9,533 nucleotides of DNA from an uncultured Lachnospiraceae bacterium (GCA_910587105.1 CAJUMB010000084.1:1-9533), one strand, 5' to 3'. Counted from the stretch's first letter, positions 1 through 6,592 are shown. Notes: generated from the letters alone by a model not told the origin. Made by a program: numbers and translations.

Positions 1-17
1 GCGGTCACAAAGACCGC
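1..17. other. Small hairpin at the window edge
   Basis: Six-base arms GCGGTC and GACCGC flank a 5-base loop. The stem may continue beyond the left edge. There is no T-run on its plus-strand side, so if it is a terminator it would more likely serve the minus strand, with its U-tract outside the window. This cannot be decided here. Confidence 0.35.
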
Positions 18-57
18 TAATAAAAAACTTACACATTTAACTTGACAAACCCGTATG

Positions 58-110
58 AAAATAAACATGAGCTGTTATGTGAATATGTCATAACAGCTCA
101 TGTTTATTTT
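58..110 (-). terminator. Perfect 22-bp hairpin at the end of the oxidoreductase gene
   Basis: Positions 58-79 and 89-110 are perfectly complementary, giving 22 base pairs around a 9-base loop. The outer part of the stem is A on one side and T on the other, so the RNA ends in a U-rich arm whichever strand is transcribed. The first base of the hairpin on the minus strand lies inside the TAA stop codon of the oxidoreductase gene (110-112). It is therefore very likely that gene's intrinsic terminator, and it could work in both directions. Confidence 0.8.
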
Positions 111-1246
111 TATTCCACTTCCACCCAGATATTGCCTCCCGCATCTGACTTCAGACAGGCATCTACGAACCGAAGTCCGGCAATTCCGTCATCAATTGTG
201 GGGTACCGGAAATCTCCTGCGCTTTCTCCTGTTTTCTTTTCCAGCAGGTGCAGACAGTATCCGCGGTAAATATTTCCAAATGCCTCATGAAATCCCTCCG
301 GATGACCCACCGGAAGACGGCACTGTTCCCTGCATGCATCATAATTATAAAGGTTATTTGCCAGAAGGATCTGCGTGGGCTGGGTCAGTGGAGAATACCT
401 AAGTTCCATCTGCCGCTGGTGTGCCCACTCCAGACTTCCCTGATCTCCAAACACCCTGATTTTAACCCCGCAGTCATTTCCTGCTGCCACCTGTGATGCC
501 CATATATGCCCCGGAATCTGATTTTCAAATTCCAAAAACGCATCAAGATCATGTTCCAATATAGAACCTTTGATATGATTCAAGCGGGCCAGTACCCGTT
601 TGGGGTGAAGTCCTGTCATCTGTTTGATCAAAGCCTCCAGATGGGTACCGATATCCGCACAACAGGCAGATGGCCCGGCCTGTTTCGGGTCAAGACGCCA
701 TACAGACGAAGCGTCCGGATTGAGTGCCGCATCTTTCAGAACCCAGTCCTGGGGATATTCTGCCTCGATTTTCAAAATCTGCCCAATCTTCCCCGCTTCA
801 ATCATTTCCCGGGCCTGACGGATCACAGCATAGGAAGCATAGGTATAGGTCACGCCGAACAGCAGATCATTTTTCTCGGCAATGTGTTTTAATTCAGTGC
901 CTTCCTTCGCTGTCAATGCAATGGGTTTGTCACAGACAACATGAAAACCTGCTTCCAGATAATACTTTGCGATTTCATAATGGGTATTGGTGGGGGTCAC
1001 AATCACTACAAAATCAATTCCATTTTCTTTCTGGGCTTCCCTGTCCGCCATTTCTTTCCAGCTGGAGTAAACACGGGAAGGGTCTTTCACATTCCACGCT
1101 TCTGCTGTCTCCCGGTTCTTTTCCATGTTCCGCGAAAAACATCCGGCCGTCAGTTCTGCCAGATCGTCCATCTGTGCACCTTTCCTGTGGACATTGCCGA
1201 TAAAGGCTCCGTTGCCTCCGCCTACCATGCCAAATTGTAATTTCAT
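110..1246 (-). CDS. Gfo/Idh/MocA-family NAD(P)-dependent oxidoreductase
   Basis: The predicted protein has 378 residues and should be a cytoplasmic sugar, polyol or glycoside dehydrogenase. An N-terminal Rossmann fold carries the nucleotide-binding loop GGGNGA at residues 9-14. The family catalytic lysine is K107 in CDKP, where most members have EKP. The second-domain catalytic pair is D198 and H202 in CADIGTH. The length is usual for the family. I chose the ATG at 1246 because the Rossmann strand begins directly after it and a GGAG-type ribosome-binding site lies about 12 bases upstream. The frame stays open to 1309, but that extension (a start at 1309 would add 21 residues) is Lys/Glu-rich and not family-like. 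The gene diverges from a LacI-type regulator, which probably controls it. No transporter or partner enzyme is in the window, so the substrate is not predictable. Family assignment is firm and specific function is unknown. Confidence 0.9.
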   Translation of the reverse strand: MKLQFGMVGGGNGAFIGNVHRKGAQMDDLAELTAGCFSRNMEKNRETAEAWNVKDPSRVYSSWKEMADREAQKENGIDFVVIVTPTNTHYEIAKYYLEAGFHVVCDKPIALTAKEGTELKHIAEKNDLLFGVTYTYASYAVIRQAREMIEAGKIGQILKIEAEYPQDWVLKDAALNPDASSVWRLDPKQAGPSACCADIGTHLEALIKQMTGLHPKRVLARLNHIKGSILEHDLDAFLEFENQIPGHIWASQVAAGNDCGVKIRVFGDQGSLEWAHQRQMELRYSPLTQPTQILLANNLYNYDACREQCRLPVGHPEGFHEAFGNIYRGYCLHLLEKKTGESAGDFRYPTIDDGIAGLRFVDACLKSDAGGNIWVEVE

Positions 1247-1323
1247 AGATTTTATCTTCTCCTTTTCACAGTTTTTTAGCCAATTAAAAAACTCCCGTTT
1301 CACAATCAATATTTAAATTTCAA

Positions 1324-1346
1324 TTAAACTTATTGGATATGTTTAA
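1324..1346. promoter_or_regulatory. Inverted repeat at the oxidoreductase transcription start, possible operator
   Basis: TTAAAC (1324-1329) and GTTTAA (1341-1346) form an inverted repeat with an 11-base spacer. It covers the expected transcription start of the minus-strand promoter at 1351-1379, where a bound repressor would block transcription. Its TAAAC half-site also occurs in the palindrome at 1456-1470. AT-rich DNA makes such repeats common by chance, so this is only a candidate. Confidence 0.35.
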
Positions 1347-1350
1347 CTTC

Positions 1351-1379
1351 ATTTAATCATATTTTGTATATTATGTCAA
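1351..1379 (-). promoter_or_regulatory. Probable promoter of the oxidoreductase gene
   Basis: On the minus strand a consensus -35 box TTGACA (1379-1374) is followed after 17 bases by TTAAAT (1356-1351), a 4-of-6 match to the -10 consensus. Transcription would begin near 1344, leaving a leader of about 100 bases before the chosen ATG at 1246. The match is to housekeeping sigma-70/sigma-A promoters. Confidence 0.5.
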
Positions 1380-1455
1380 TATTCTTCTGTAATCCTGTGT
1401 AATTTTTGGCTTAAATATATAATTTTATCTTATTCAGAAAAGTAGAATTTGTAAT

Positions 1456-1470
1456 TTGTTTATTAAACAA
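1456..1470. promoter_or_regulatory. 15-bp palindrome, possible LacI-family operator
   Basis: TTGTTTA and TAAACAA form a perfect palindrome around a single central T. It ends five bases before the -35 box of the repressor promoter (1476-1504). This suits autoregulation and control of the divergent gene by the LacI-type protein encoded next door. Many LacI-family operators have a central CG instead, so the assignment is inferred from position and symmetry only. Confidence 0.4.
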
Positions 1471-1475
1471 CTGTC

Positions 1476-1504
1476 TTGTATTTTGTAATGAGTAACGCTA
1501 TAAT
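1476..1504 (+). promoter_or_regulatory. Probable promoter of the LacI-type regulator gene
   Basis: A -35 box TTGTAT (1476-1481), a 17-base spacer and a perfect -10 box TATAAT (1499-1504) precede the regulator gene. Transcription should start near 1511. A ribosome-binding site AAGGAG (1530-1535) lies six bases before the ATG at 1542. Confidence 0.65.
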
Positions 1505-1541
1505 AGGATTATTACACCATCTCTCATAGAAGGAGAATATC

Positions 1542-2555
1542 ATGAACGTCAGAGAAATCGCCCAGGCCGCCAATGTTTCACCAGCCACTGTTTCTCTTGT
1601 GTTAAACGGCAGACCAGGGGTCAAAGCAGACACACGCCAGCGTGTGGCACAGCTGTTACTGGAAAATGGATATGAAATCCGTCAGACAATAAGTTCCAGG
1701 CAGACTGTGCGTCTTATGTTCCTGCGCTATTGCGGCGCCAAACATGAACAGTTCGACCCACGCTATGATTTTTTTGTTGAAATTATGAATGGAATCGAAT
1801 ACCAGGCCGCCGAATACGGCTTTCAGCTCAGTATTGCCAATGCAGACGCATCTTCTTTGGGCAGCACCATCCGTGATGCTGCTAAAACTTTCTCCGGTAT
1901 TCTGTTGTTTGGGAGTGAGCTTGAACAGGAGACAGTCCCTGTCCTATTGCAATCTCACTGTCCACTGATCACCATAGATGCGCATTTTCCTTCCTGCCCC
2001 ATTCACTGTGTCAATATCGACAACGAAGGCGGGATATTTCAGGCGGTTCAGCATCTTCAGAAACTTGGACATACAAAAATAGGATATCTGACAAGCACCG
2101 CCGGAAACGGAGCAATTCCCACCCGTTTCCAGTCGTTTCAGTCCGCACTGCGGCAATACGGCTTATCCTATTTTCCAGAATATACATTCAAACTCCCGCC
2201 TCATTTAAAACTTGCAGTAGATCAAATGCAGAAAATTTTAGACACCCATCCGCCGCTGCCCACCGCTTTTGCCGCCGCCAACGATTCTCTCACACTGGGA
2301 GCAATGCAGGCATTGCAGCAGTCCGGCTGGCGTATTCCGGAAGATATCTCGCTCATCGGCTTTGATGACGCTTATCTGACATCCATGTCCAATCCTCCAC
2401 TGACATCTGTCAGTGTACCGAAGGAAATGATCGGACGTACCGCCGTCAGGCAGATGAAACACCTGCTGGACTGCCCTGACGATTCCACTATCTATAAAAT
2501 CCAGCTTTGTACCAAACTGATTGTACGGCAGTCGTCTGACACTCCCTCCTGTTAG
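1542..2555 (+). CDS. LacI-family transcriptional regulator
   Basis: A protein of 337 residues, the normal length for the family. Residues 1-46 hold the DNA-binding helix-turn-helix and hinge region (VREIAQAANVSPATVSLVLN followed by a GRPGV turn and TRQRV), an unmistakable LacI signature. The rest, from about residue 57 to 330, is the periplasmic-binding-protein-like effector domain, with the usual IGFDD and TSVSVPKE segments near the end. It should bind DNA as a dimer and respond to a sugar or related ligand. The ATG start has a strong AAGGAG site at six-base spacing. The gene diverges from the Gfo/Idh/MocA oxidoreductase, the natural candidate for its target, and inverted repeats in the shared promoter region could be its operators. 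Ligand unknown. Confidence 0.93.
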   Translation: MNVREIAQAANVSPATVSLVLNGRPGVKADTRQRVAQLLLENGYEIRQTISSRQTVRLMFLRYCGAKHEQFDPRYDFFVEIMNGIEYQAAEYGFQLSIANADASSLGSTIRDAAKTFSGILLFGSELEQETVPVLLQSHCPLITIDAHFPSCPIHCVNIDNEGGIFQAVQHLQKLGHTKIGYLTSTAGNGAIPTRFQSFQSALRQYGLSYFPEYTFKLPPHLKLAVDQMQKILDTHPPLPTAFAAANDSLTLGAMQALQQSGWRIPEDISLIGFDDAYLTSMSNPPLTSVSVPKEMIGRTAVRQMKHLLDCPDDSTIYKIQLCTKLIVRQSSDTPSC

Positions 2556-2564
2556 GAACTGTAT

Positions 2565-2607
2565 AAAAAACAGCCCCGGACAACATATCTCGTGTTGTTC
2601 GGGGCTG
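2565..2607 (-). terminator. Terminator between the converging regulator and HEPN genes
   Basis: Arms 2571-2585 and 2593-2607 pair over 15 positions with one mismatch or wobble around a 7-base loop. The base of the stem is GC-rich (CAGCCCCG with CGGGGCTG). On the minus strand the hairpin is followed by six T (2570-2565), a classic intrinsic terminator for the toxin-antitoxin genes read leftwards. On the plus strand the hairpin lies 15 bases after the regulator stop codon but is followed by TAAACTT, a poor U-tract. It may still act on both strands. Confidence 0.8.
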
Positions 2608-2661
2608 TAAACTTACACCCATATCTCTGCCCTGCTCCCTCCTTTTTTAACTTCTCTCTTT

Positions 2662-3071
2662 TTATAGATGAATTCGGTTTTCCAGAATATATTTTTCAAT
2701 CTTTTTCACAATATACGCTGCATTGGATACCTGCTGCTGCGCTTCTTCTCTACTTGCAATATAGAAATCATCGTAATCTGAAGCATTATGAATTCTTTCC
2801 GCTTTCGCAACAACTTGGTAATCATCTTTACAAAAGGTTCCATCTCCTTCGTAGATAAACTTAAAATTAAACTGTTTTAACCCGCCGCTATGAGTCGACA
2901 CCTCGATACCTTCCATAGCTAATAGTGCCTTTATACTTTTTTCTATTGCATAAAATGCTCTGTTATTAGCAGATTTATAGGCTCCTTTACTTAACAAACC
3001 CTGTGCCTCATCCAGAAGTTCTAACGCTCTATCCGTACTTGTACAAGAGTATGAGAAAATTTTTTATCCAT
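2662..3071 (-). CDS. HEPN-domain protein (toxin partner of the upstream MNT), frame broken near the 5' end
   Basis: This is a HEPN-domain protein of the PF05168 kind. The typical pattern can be read: RALELLDEAQGLLSKGAYKSA, then NRAFYAIEKSIKALLAMEG, a THSGG turn, FNFKFI, and a C-terminal helix with ASDYDDFYIASREEA. HEPN proteins next to nucleotidyltransferases act as RNase-like toxins. The plain reading would start at a TTG at 2997 and give 111 residues, but that cuts off the first helix, which is well conserved in the same frame up to position 3063. An ATG at 3071 overlaps the end of the upstream MNT gene, the usual arrangement, but is in another frame. One extra A in the A6 run at 3060-3065 would join this ATG to the HEPN frame and give about 136 residues. 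It may be a frameshifted gene, a slippage-expressed gene or a sequencing error. Confidence 0.75.
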
Positions 3072-3417
3072 ACAGCACTTCTCCATCCTCCGTTATATTC
3101 CGAAAATACAGATACCATTTCCTTTTTTCCATAAATTCATCATAAGGCAGACACACAAAATTCACTACTGCAAAATATTTCATTGCCAGTTGAGAGGCTA
3201 TTTCATCTAGACCATCATCATATTTTTTCGCTTCCATACGCCCGCATTTTGTAATCAGCGCAATATCTATATCTGAATCCTCATGATAGTCGCCCCGTGC
3301 ACAGGAGCCATACAAAATCGCTTCTGTCAAATCCATACCCATTAATCGACAGACTGAATCAACAGCCTCTTTTTTCACATTTATAATAATTTCATTTGTC
3401 AGAGTCAGTTTATCCAT
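3064..3417 (-). CDS. MNT-type minimal nucleotidyltransferase (antitoxin partner of the HEPN protein)
   Basis: A small nucleotidyltransferase of 117 residues. The family signature GSCARGDYHEDSDID lies at residues 37-51: G37-S38, then D49 and D51 as metal ligands. In studied MNT/HEPN modules (MntA-HepT) the MNT modifies and neutralises the HEPN toxin by adding AMP. The third acidic residue usual in this fold seems replaced by N86 in the strand AVVNFV, whereas the second MNT in this window keeps an Asp there. I chose the ATG at 3417 because GGGG lies eight bases upstream. In-frame starts at 3438 (ATG) and 3444 (GTG) would add seven or nine residues and lack good ribosome-binding sites. The stop codon overlaps the apparent ATG of the HEPN gene. 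A foldback element ends 36 bases upstream. Confidence 0.85.
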   Translation of the reverse strand: MDKLTLTNEIIINVKKEAVDSVCRLMGMDLTEAILYGSCARGDYHEDSDIDIALITKCGRMEAKKYDDGLDEIASQLAMKYFAVVNFVCLPYDEFMEKRKWYLYFRNITEDGEVLYG

Positions 3418-3453
3418 AGCTATATCCCCATCTATCATTCCCACATGATTGCC

Positions 3454-3617
3454 TAGAGCGTGTCTTAAAAATCATTCCTGCCATCTGCACGCCCCACTTT
3501 GCGGGAGATTTGTGCCAAATTCAGGTTACATAGCCCGCTATGCGCCCTTCATTTGACACAAATCTCCCACCAAGTGTGACGCACATCTGACAAAAAGCAT
3601 TTTTAAGACACGCTCTA
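3454..3617. mobile_element. 164-bp foldback / MITE-like element
   Basis: The ends are perfect 19-base inverted repeats, TAGAGCGTGTCTTAAAAAT at 3454-3472 and its complement at 3599-3617. The whole element is a gap-free imperfect palindrome centred at 3535/3536, with roughly three-quarters of positions able to pair. The best inner stretch is GGGAGATTTGTG against its complement, and the centre is CATAGC/GCTATG. If the terminal TA is a duplicated TA target, the true repeats are the 17 bases from GAGCG. There is no coding capacity, so it would need a transposase elsewhere. It lies between the two MNT/HEPN pairs and its terminal TAG is the stop codon of the HEPN2 gene. In RNA it would form a long hairpin that could end or process the transcript. 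Confidence 0.8.
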
Positions 3618-4016
3618 ATCATAATATTTTGCCACATCATTCTTTAGTTTCTCAAACAATGGATAATATACCTTTATAATATCCTGGAATTTTTCTGCAG
3701 CAAAAGTTCCATCATAATCATGAGCCAGCTGATTTCTAGCCCGAAGCATCTTCATCCACTGGTCATCTTCAATAATTCCATTCATAAATGCCTGTTGCAG
3801 TGTTTCTCTCGGTGAACCAATTGCAAAATCAAGAATCTCAAGCTCCTTTATTAATATATCTTTCATAACCTTCCAGGAGATATCAAAAGTAAGATTAAAA
3901 TTTAAAACCGTCCCCTCCAATACAAAATCAGCTTTTGGATCAGCATTCAAACTCTTTCCAAGATTTTTCAAACTTTTGCAAAATGTACGATATCGGTTAA
4001 TATATTTGCTTTCCAT
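3615..4016 (-). CDS. HI0074-like HEPN protein (nucleotidyltransferase partner)
   Basis: A 133-residue, mostly helical protein of the HI0074 / nucleotidyltransferase substrate-binding family (PF08780), a branch of the HEPN superfamily. The segment LRARNQLAHDYDG holds the HEPN R-x4-H motif, RNQLAH. FNLTFDISWKVMKDIL and the segment SPRETLQQAFMNGIIEDDQWMKML are also family-typical. It should form a heteromeric complex with the nucleotidyltransferase encoded just before it. By family knowledge the pair works as a toxin-antitoxin module with the HEPN protein as RNase toxin. The start is ATG with GGAGG 11 bases upstream, and it overlaps the end of the nucleotidyltransferase gene by 20 bases. The TAG stop is formed by the terminal bases of the foldback element, so the original 3' end may have been slightly different. 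Confidence 0.88.
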   Translation of the reverse strand: MESKYINRYRTFCKSLKNLGKSLNADPKADFVLEGTVLNFNLTFDISWKVMKDILIKELEILDFAIGSPRETLQQAFMNGIIEDDQWMKMLRARNQLAHDYDGTFAAEKFQDIIKVYYPLFEKLKNDVAKYYD

Positions 4017-4278
4017 ATTTTTTTATATCCTCCAGCAGCAACTCGTTATTAATACTTTCATAATCGAAAATATCTATTTTTCTGAGAGTGTCTATTTCTG
4101 AAAGGGCATCTTCTAAACTCAAAATATCCTCACATCCATAAACAACAAAATCAATATCACTGGCAGGTACTGCTGTACCTGTGGCATAAGAGCCAAACAG
4201 CTCAAGCTTCTTTACTCCTGCTTTTTTACATATATCGGCAACTTTTTCAATCAATTCTGAAACAGGCATTATATTCAT
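3997..4278 (-). CDS. HI0073-like MNT-type nucleotidyltransferase
   Basis: A 93-residue minimal nucleotidyltransferase (PF01909-like). The motif GSYATGTAVPASDID at residues 29-43 gives G29-S30 and the metal-binding D41 and D43. A third acidic residue, D69 in KIDIFD, is present, so the active site looks complete. The ATG at 4278 has AAGGA at a suitable distance. It overlaps the HEPN2 gene by 20 bases, showing translational coupling as in other HI0073/HI0074 pairs. In such modules the MNT acts as antitoxin, in characterised cases by AMPylating the HEPN toxin. Its start is only 58 bases after the methyltransferase fusion gene, with no terminator visible between them, so it may be read from the glycosyltransferase operon as well as from a promoter of its own that I could not identify. 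Confidence 0.9.
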   Translation of the reverse strand: MNIMPVSELIEKVADICKKAGVKKLELFGSYATGTAVPASDIDFVVYGCEDILSLEDALSEIDTLRKIDIFDYESINNELLLEDIKKYGKQIY

Positions 4279-4336
4279 TTATTTTCCTTCTTTCGGCAAA
4301 GAGAAAACTGATATCTAAAAAGCAAAGTCTGCGTTC

Positions 4337-6118
4337 CTACCTCTTCCCAGCTTTAAGAATATACTGATAAGCCAGAAATGTCTCATCTGAAGGATTTTCC
4401 ATAAAACTCATCAATACCTTAATCATCGACAATTCATCTTCATTTGGTGTTCCAACCTTTGTACAGTAAATTTCTTCTGCCTCATATCCGCTCCCTGTTA
4501 TCAACTTCAGAATTTCTGTCTTTGTATACATTTTCACATGAGTCCGATCCAATATACCTGAATCTGTATAGGAAAAGGTATCATAACGTAAAAGTGGAAG
4601 CAATACCGAATAATGCTTCACATTTGGCATACTGATAATAATATGTCCGCTGGCTTTCAAATAATCTCTGACCTTTTTTAATACATTCTCTGGTGTCATT
4701 AAATGCTCTAATACATCCCCCATAATAATATAATCAAAGTACTCTTTCTCCCATGGAAAATCTTCATCTTCTACATTTCCGCATAACACTTCACCCATGT
4801 AAGACGCTATCTTTGCCACTTCAGGCACTAATTCCATTCCGTACATTTTAGCATTGGGATACATACTTTTCAGCCGTTCCATCAGAGCTCCACATCCACA
4901 CCCAATCTCCAGAAAATGCAATTCTTTTTCCATAGGTTCCTTCACCAATTGAATGATTGCCTGATTAATTCCAAAATAGTAATTCAAGTCGAATCCCCAT
5001 TTATCACCAAATCTTCTATGATCATTTTGAAAATTATTATGATAGCCCAAAGATTCTCTCTGATCCAGTTCTTCTAAAGATATAACAAAACTATTTTTGC
5101 ATAAAATATTTCTATTCCCTGCTTCTAAAACCCTCAATCCATAATCTTTAATACCAGAATCACCCAGCAAAAATTTTTCATCAAATACTCCGATTTTATT
5201 TAACACAGAACGCTTTATCAAAAGAGCAGATTGATTAAGACAAAGTTTATCTATATAAAAATATTTCATCGGTATATTTGTCTGCTCGCCAAAAGCAAAC
5301 AAATCAGTTTTAGGGCCAGCCGGGCCAAATGTTTCCCTGTCCATTTCTATATTTGATATACTTCCTGCCATGCCGTTCTCATTCCTGTCATATAACCCCA
5401 TCCTCAGCCAAAACAAAGAATTGAGCAGTAACACTGTATTATTACTCAGCAGAAAAATATCATTTTCCTCTTCACTAGCAGAAACCCCTTGGTTAAACGC
5501 CTCCGAAAAACCTTTTCTCTCATTATTCTCAATTAAAATAATATCTTCTTGTTCTCTCAGCCATTCAACACTTCCATCTGTAGAGCCATTGTCCACCACA
5601 ATCATATCCCTTATATCTTCTGCTGTGGTCATTCTTATGCTGCTAATACATAATTTCGTTTTTTCCAATGAATTATCCGACAAAATCACCAGAGATACTT
5701 TATTTACCTTAATATCATAATGGTCAACTAATTGACATAAAAGCTGTCCAATCTCAAGTTTATCCTTTGGGTCATCACAATAAAACATGGCATTTTCATA
5801 ACAGAGATAAGACTGATATGGATTCTCCGGCAGATAATAATTTCCCAGCATCACATATAGTTCATAATTTCTGATGTTGAACATCAGGCCTTTTCGTATC
5901 GCTTCCCATACCCGCCGCCTGTCACCATAATACTCCCCAATGCCAGCGTCTAAAATTGCGATGATGTCATCATATTCTATAGATTCCCTTCTGTATTCCT
6001 GCAAAAGTTCTTCCGCTTGCTGGTAATCACCTTTGGCGATAAAATTCTGTATTTCGTCCTTCTTTATATTGCTCTCATTCCTTGTTGCTTCGCTTTCTGC
6101 TGTTTTTTTTATATTCAT
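4337..6118 (-). CDS. TPR-like / GT2-like / SAM-methyltransferase fusion, copy A
   Basis: A 593-residue cytoplasmic protein in three parts. Residues 25-135 are helical and TPR-like. Residues 140-345 form a GT2-like fold with the nucleotide-sugar loop VVDNGSTDGS at 174-183. Residues 395-550 form a class I SAM-dependent methyltransferase with motif I LEIGCGCG (403-410), acidic residue E429 after strand 2, MGDVLEH at 466-472 and SMPNVKHYS (496-504). The last part resembles methyltransferases of polysaccharide clusters. In the GT part the usual NDT-type metal site reads SNNT (225-228), with Asn in place of Asp, and the usual ED dyad before the final helix reads GI (322-323). The GT core may therefore have lost catalysis or changed chemistry. 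The start ATG has AAGGA upstream. It is a tandem paralogue of the next gene upstream in transcription. It probably modifies a surface glycan or glycoprotein; the acceptor is unknown. Confidence 0.85.
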   Translation of the reverse strand: MNIKKTAESEATRNESNIKKDEIQNFIAKGDYQQAEELLQEYRRESIEYDDIIAILDAGIGEYYGDRRRVWEAIRKGLMFNIRNYELYVMLGNYYLPENPYQSYLCYENAMFYCDDPKDKLEIGQLLCQLVDHYDIKVNKVSLVILSDNSLEKTKLCISSIRMTTAEDIRDMIVVDNGSTDGSVEWLREQEDIILIENNERKGFSEAFNQGVSASEEENDIFLLSNNTVLLLNSLFWLRMGLYDRNENGMAGSISNIEMDRETFGPAGPKTDLFAFGEQTNIPMKYFYIDKLCLNQSALLIKRSVLNKIGVFDEKFLLGDSGIKDYGLRVLEAGNRNILCKNSFVISLEELDQRESLGYHNNFQNDHRRFGDKWGFDLNYYFGINQAIIQLVKEPMEKELHFLEIGCGCGALMERLKSMYPNAKMYGMELVPEVAKIASYMGEVLCGNVEDEDFPWEKEYFDYIIMGDVLEHLMTPENVLKKVRDYLKASGHIIISMPNVKHYSVLLPLLRYDTFSYTDSGILDRTHVKMYTKTEILKLITGSGYEAEEIYCTKVGTPNEDELSMIKVLMSFMENPSDETFLAYQYILKAGKR

Positions 6119-6592
6119 TCTCTTTTTTCCTTTTTCTTTATATTTGAGTGTAATGCAGCTATAAAAACATCTTTATAGTTATATTCCACATGTCTTTACA
6201 CTTTCCCATTAAATATTCACTCAATTTTCACATAAATTTTTAAGATATAGATTCTCCCAGCAACTACGTTTTCACCATCCTCATTTCTGAAATAAATATT
6301 TTTGTCTAATCCCATTCTACCAGAGGTGATTGCTTTTTTATATGTTATATAGAGTTATTCCTGCCTTAAAGACGAATCAAAGGAAATTTTTCACCAAGAT
6401 GCGGGCAGAAAGGAATAGCGAAAACCGACTTTTGTACAATACGTCCAATCTTCTCAATAAACAATTTAACAGTTCTTCATTTCCCTGCATTTTTTTATTC
6501 TACCTCTTGATACTAAAAACATTCCACGAGTACATGTTGAAAATGAATAAATGAGATTTATTACAATATTAACAGAATTCCAGAATCTTCCA
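6119..6592. other. 474-bp AT-rich gap between the two fusion genes
   Basis: No convincing gene lies here. The plus-strand open frame 6330-6554 starts with TTG directly against its purine stretch and resembles no known family. On the minus strand a 32-codon frame (6217-6315, beginning MGLDKNIYFRNEDGENV) reads like protein but has no good ribosome-binding site. A purine-rich AAGGA site for copy A lies at its left end. The gap is much longer than other spacers in this operon, so it may hold a promoter or the remnant of a lost gene. I could not fix a promoter. Confidence 0.5.

Noticed and set aside
506..1240. Several plus-strand open frames across the oxidoreductase gene
   Set aside because: They lie opposite a clear family gene, resemble no protein family and have no coupled ribosome-binding sites; they are antisense shadows.
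1247..1309. 21-residue N-terminal extension of the oxidoreductase
   Set aside because: The residues are not family-like and the ribosome-binding site at 1259-1266 lies inside the extension and serves the ATG at 1246.
2542..2643. Nine-base direct repeat CTCCCTCCT at 2542-2550 and 2635-2643 flanking the terminator
   Set aside because: It is short and pyrimidine-rich, with no element-like ends between the copies; chance is enough to explain it.
6330..6554. 74-codon plus-strand open frame in the gap between copies A and B
   Set aside because: It starts with TTG pressed directly against its purine stretch, has no recognisable domain, is AT-driven in composition and runs against the operon.
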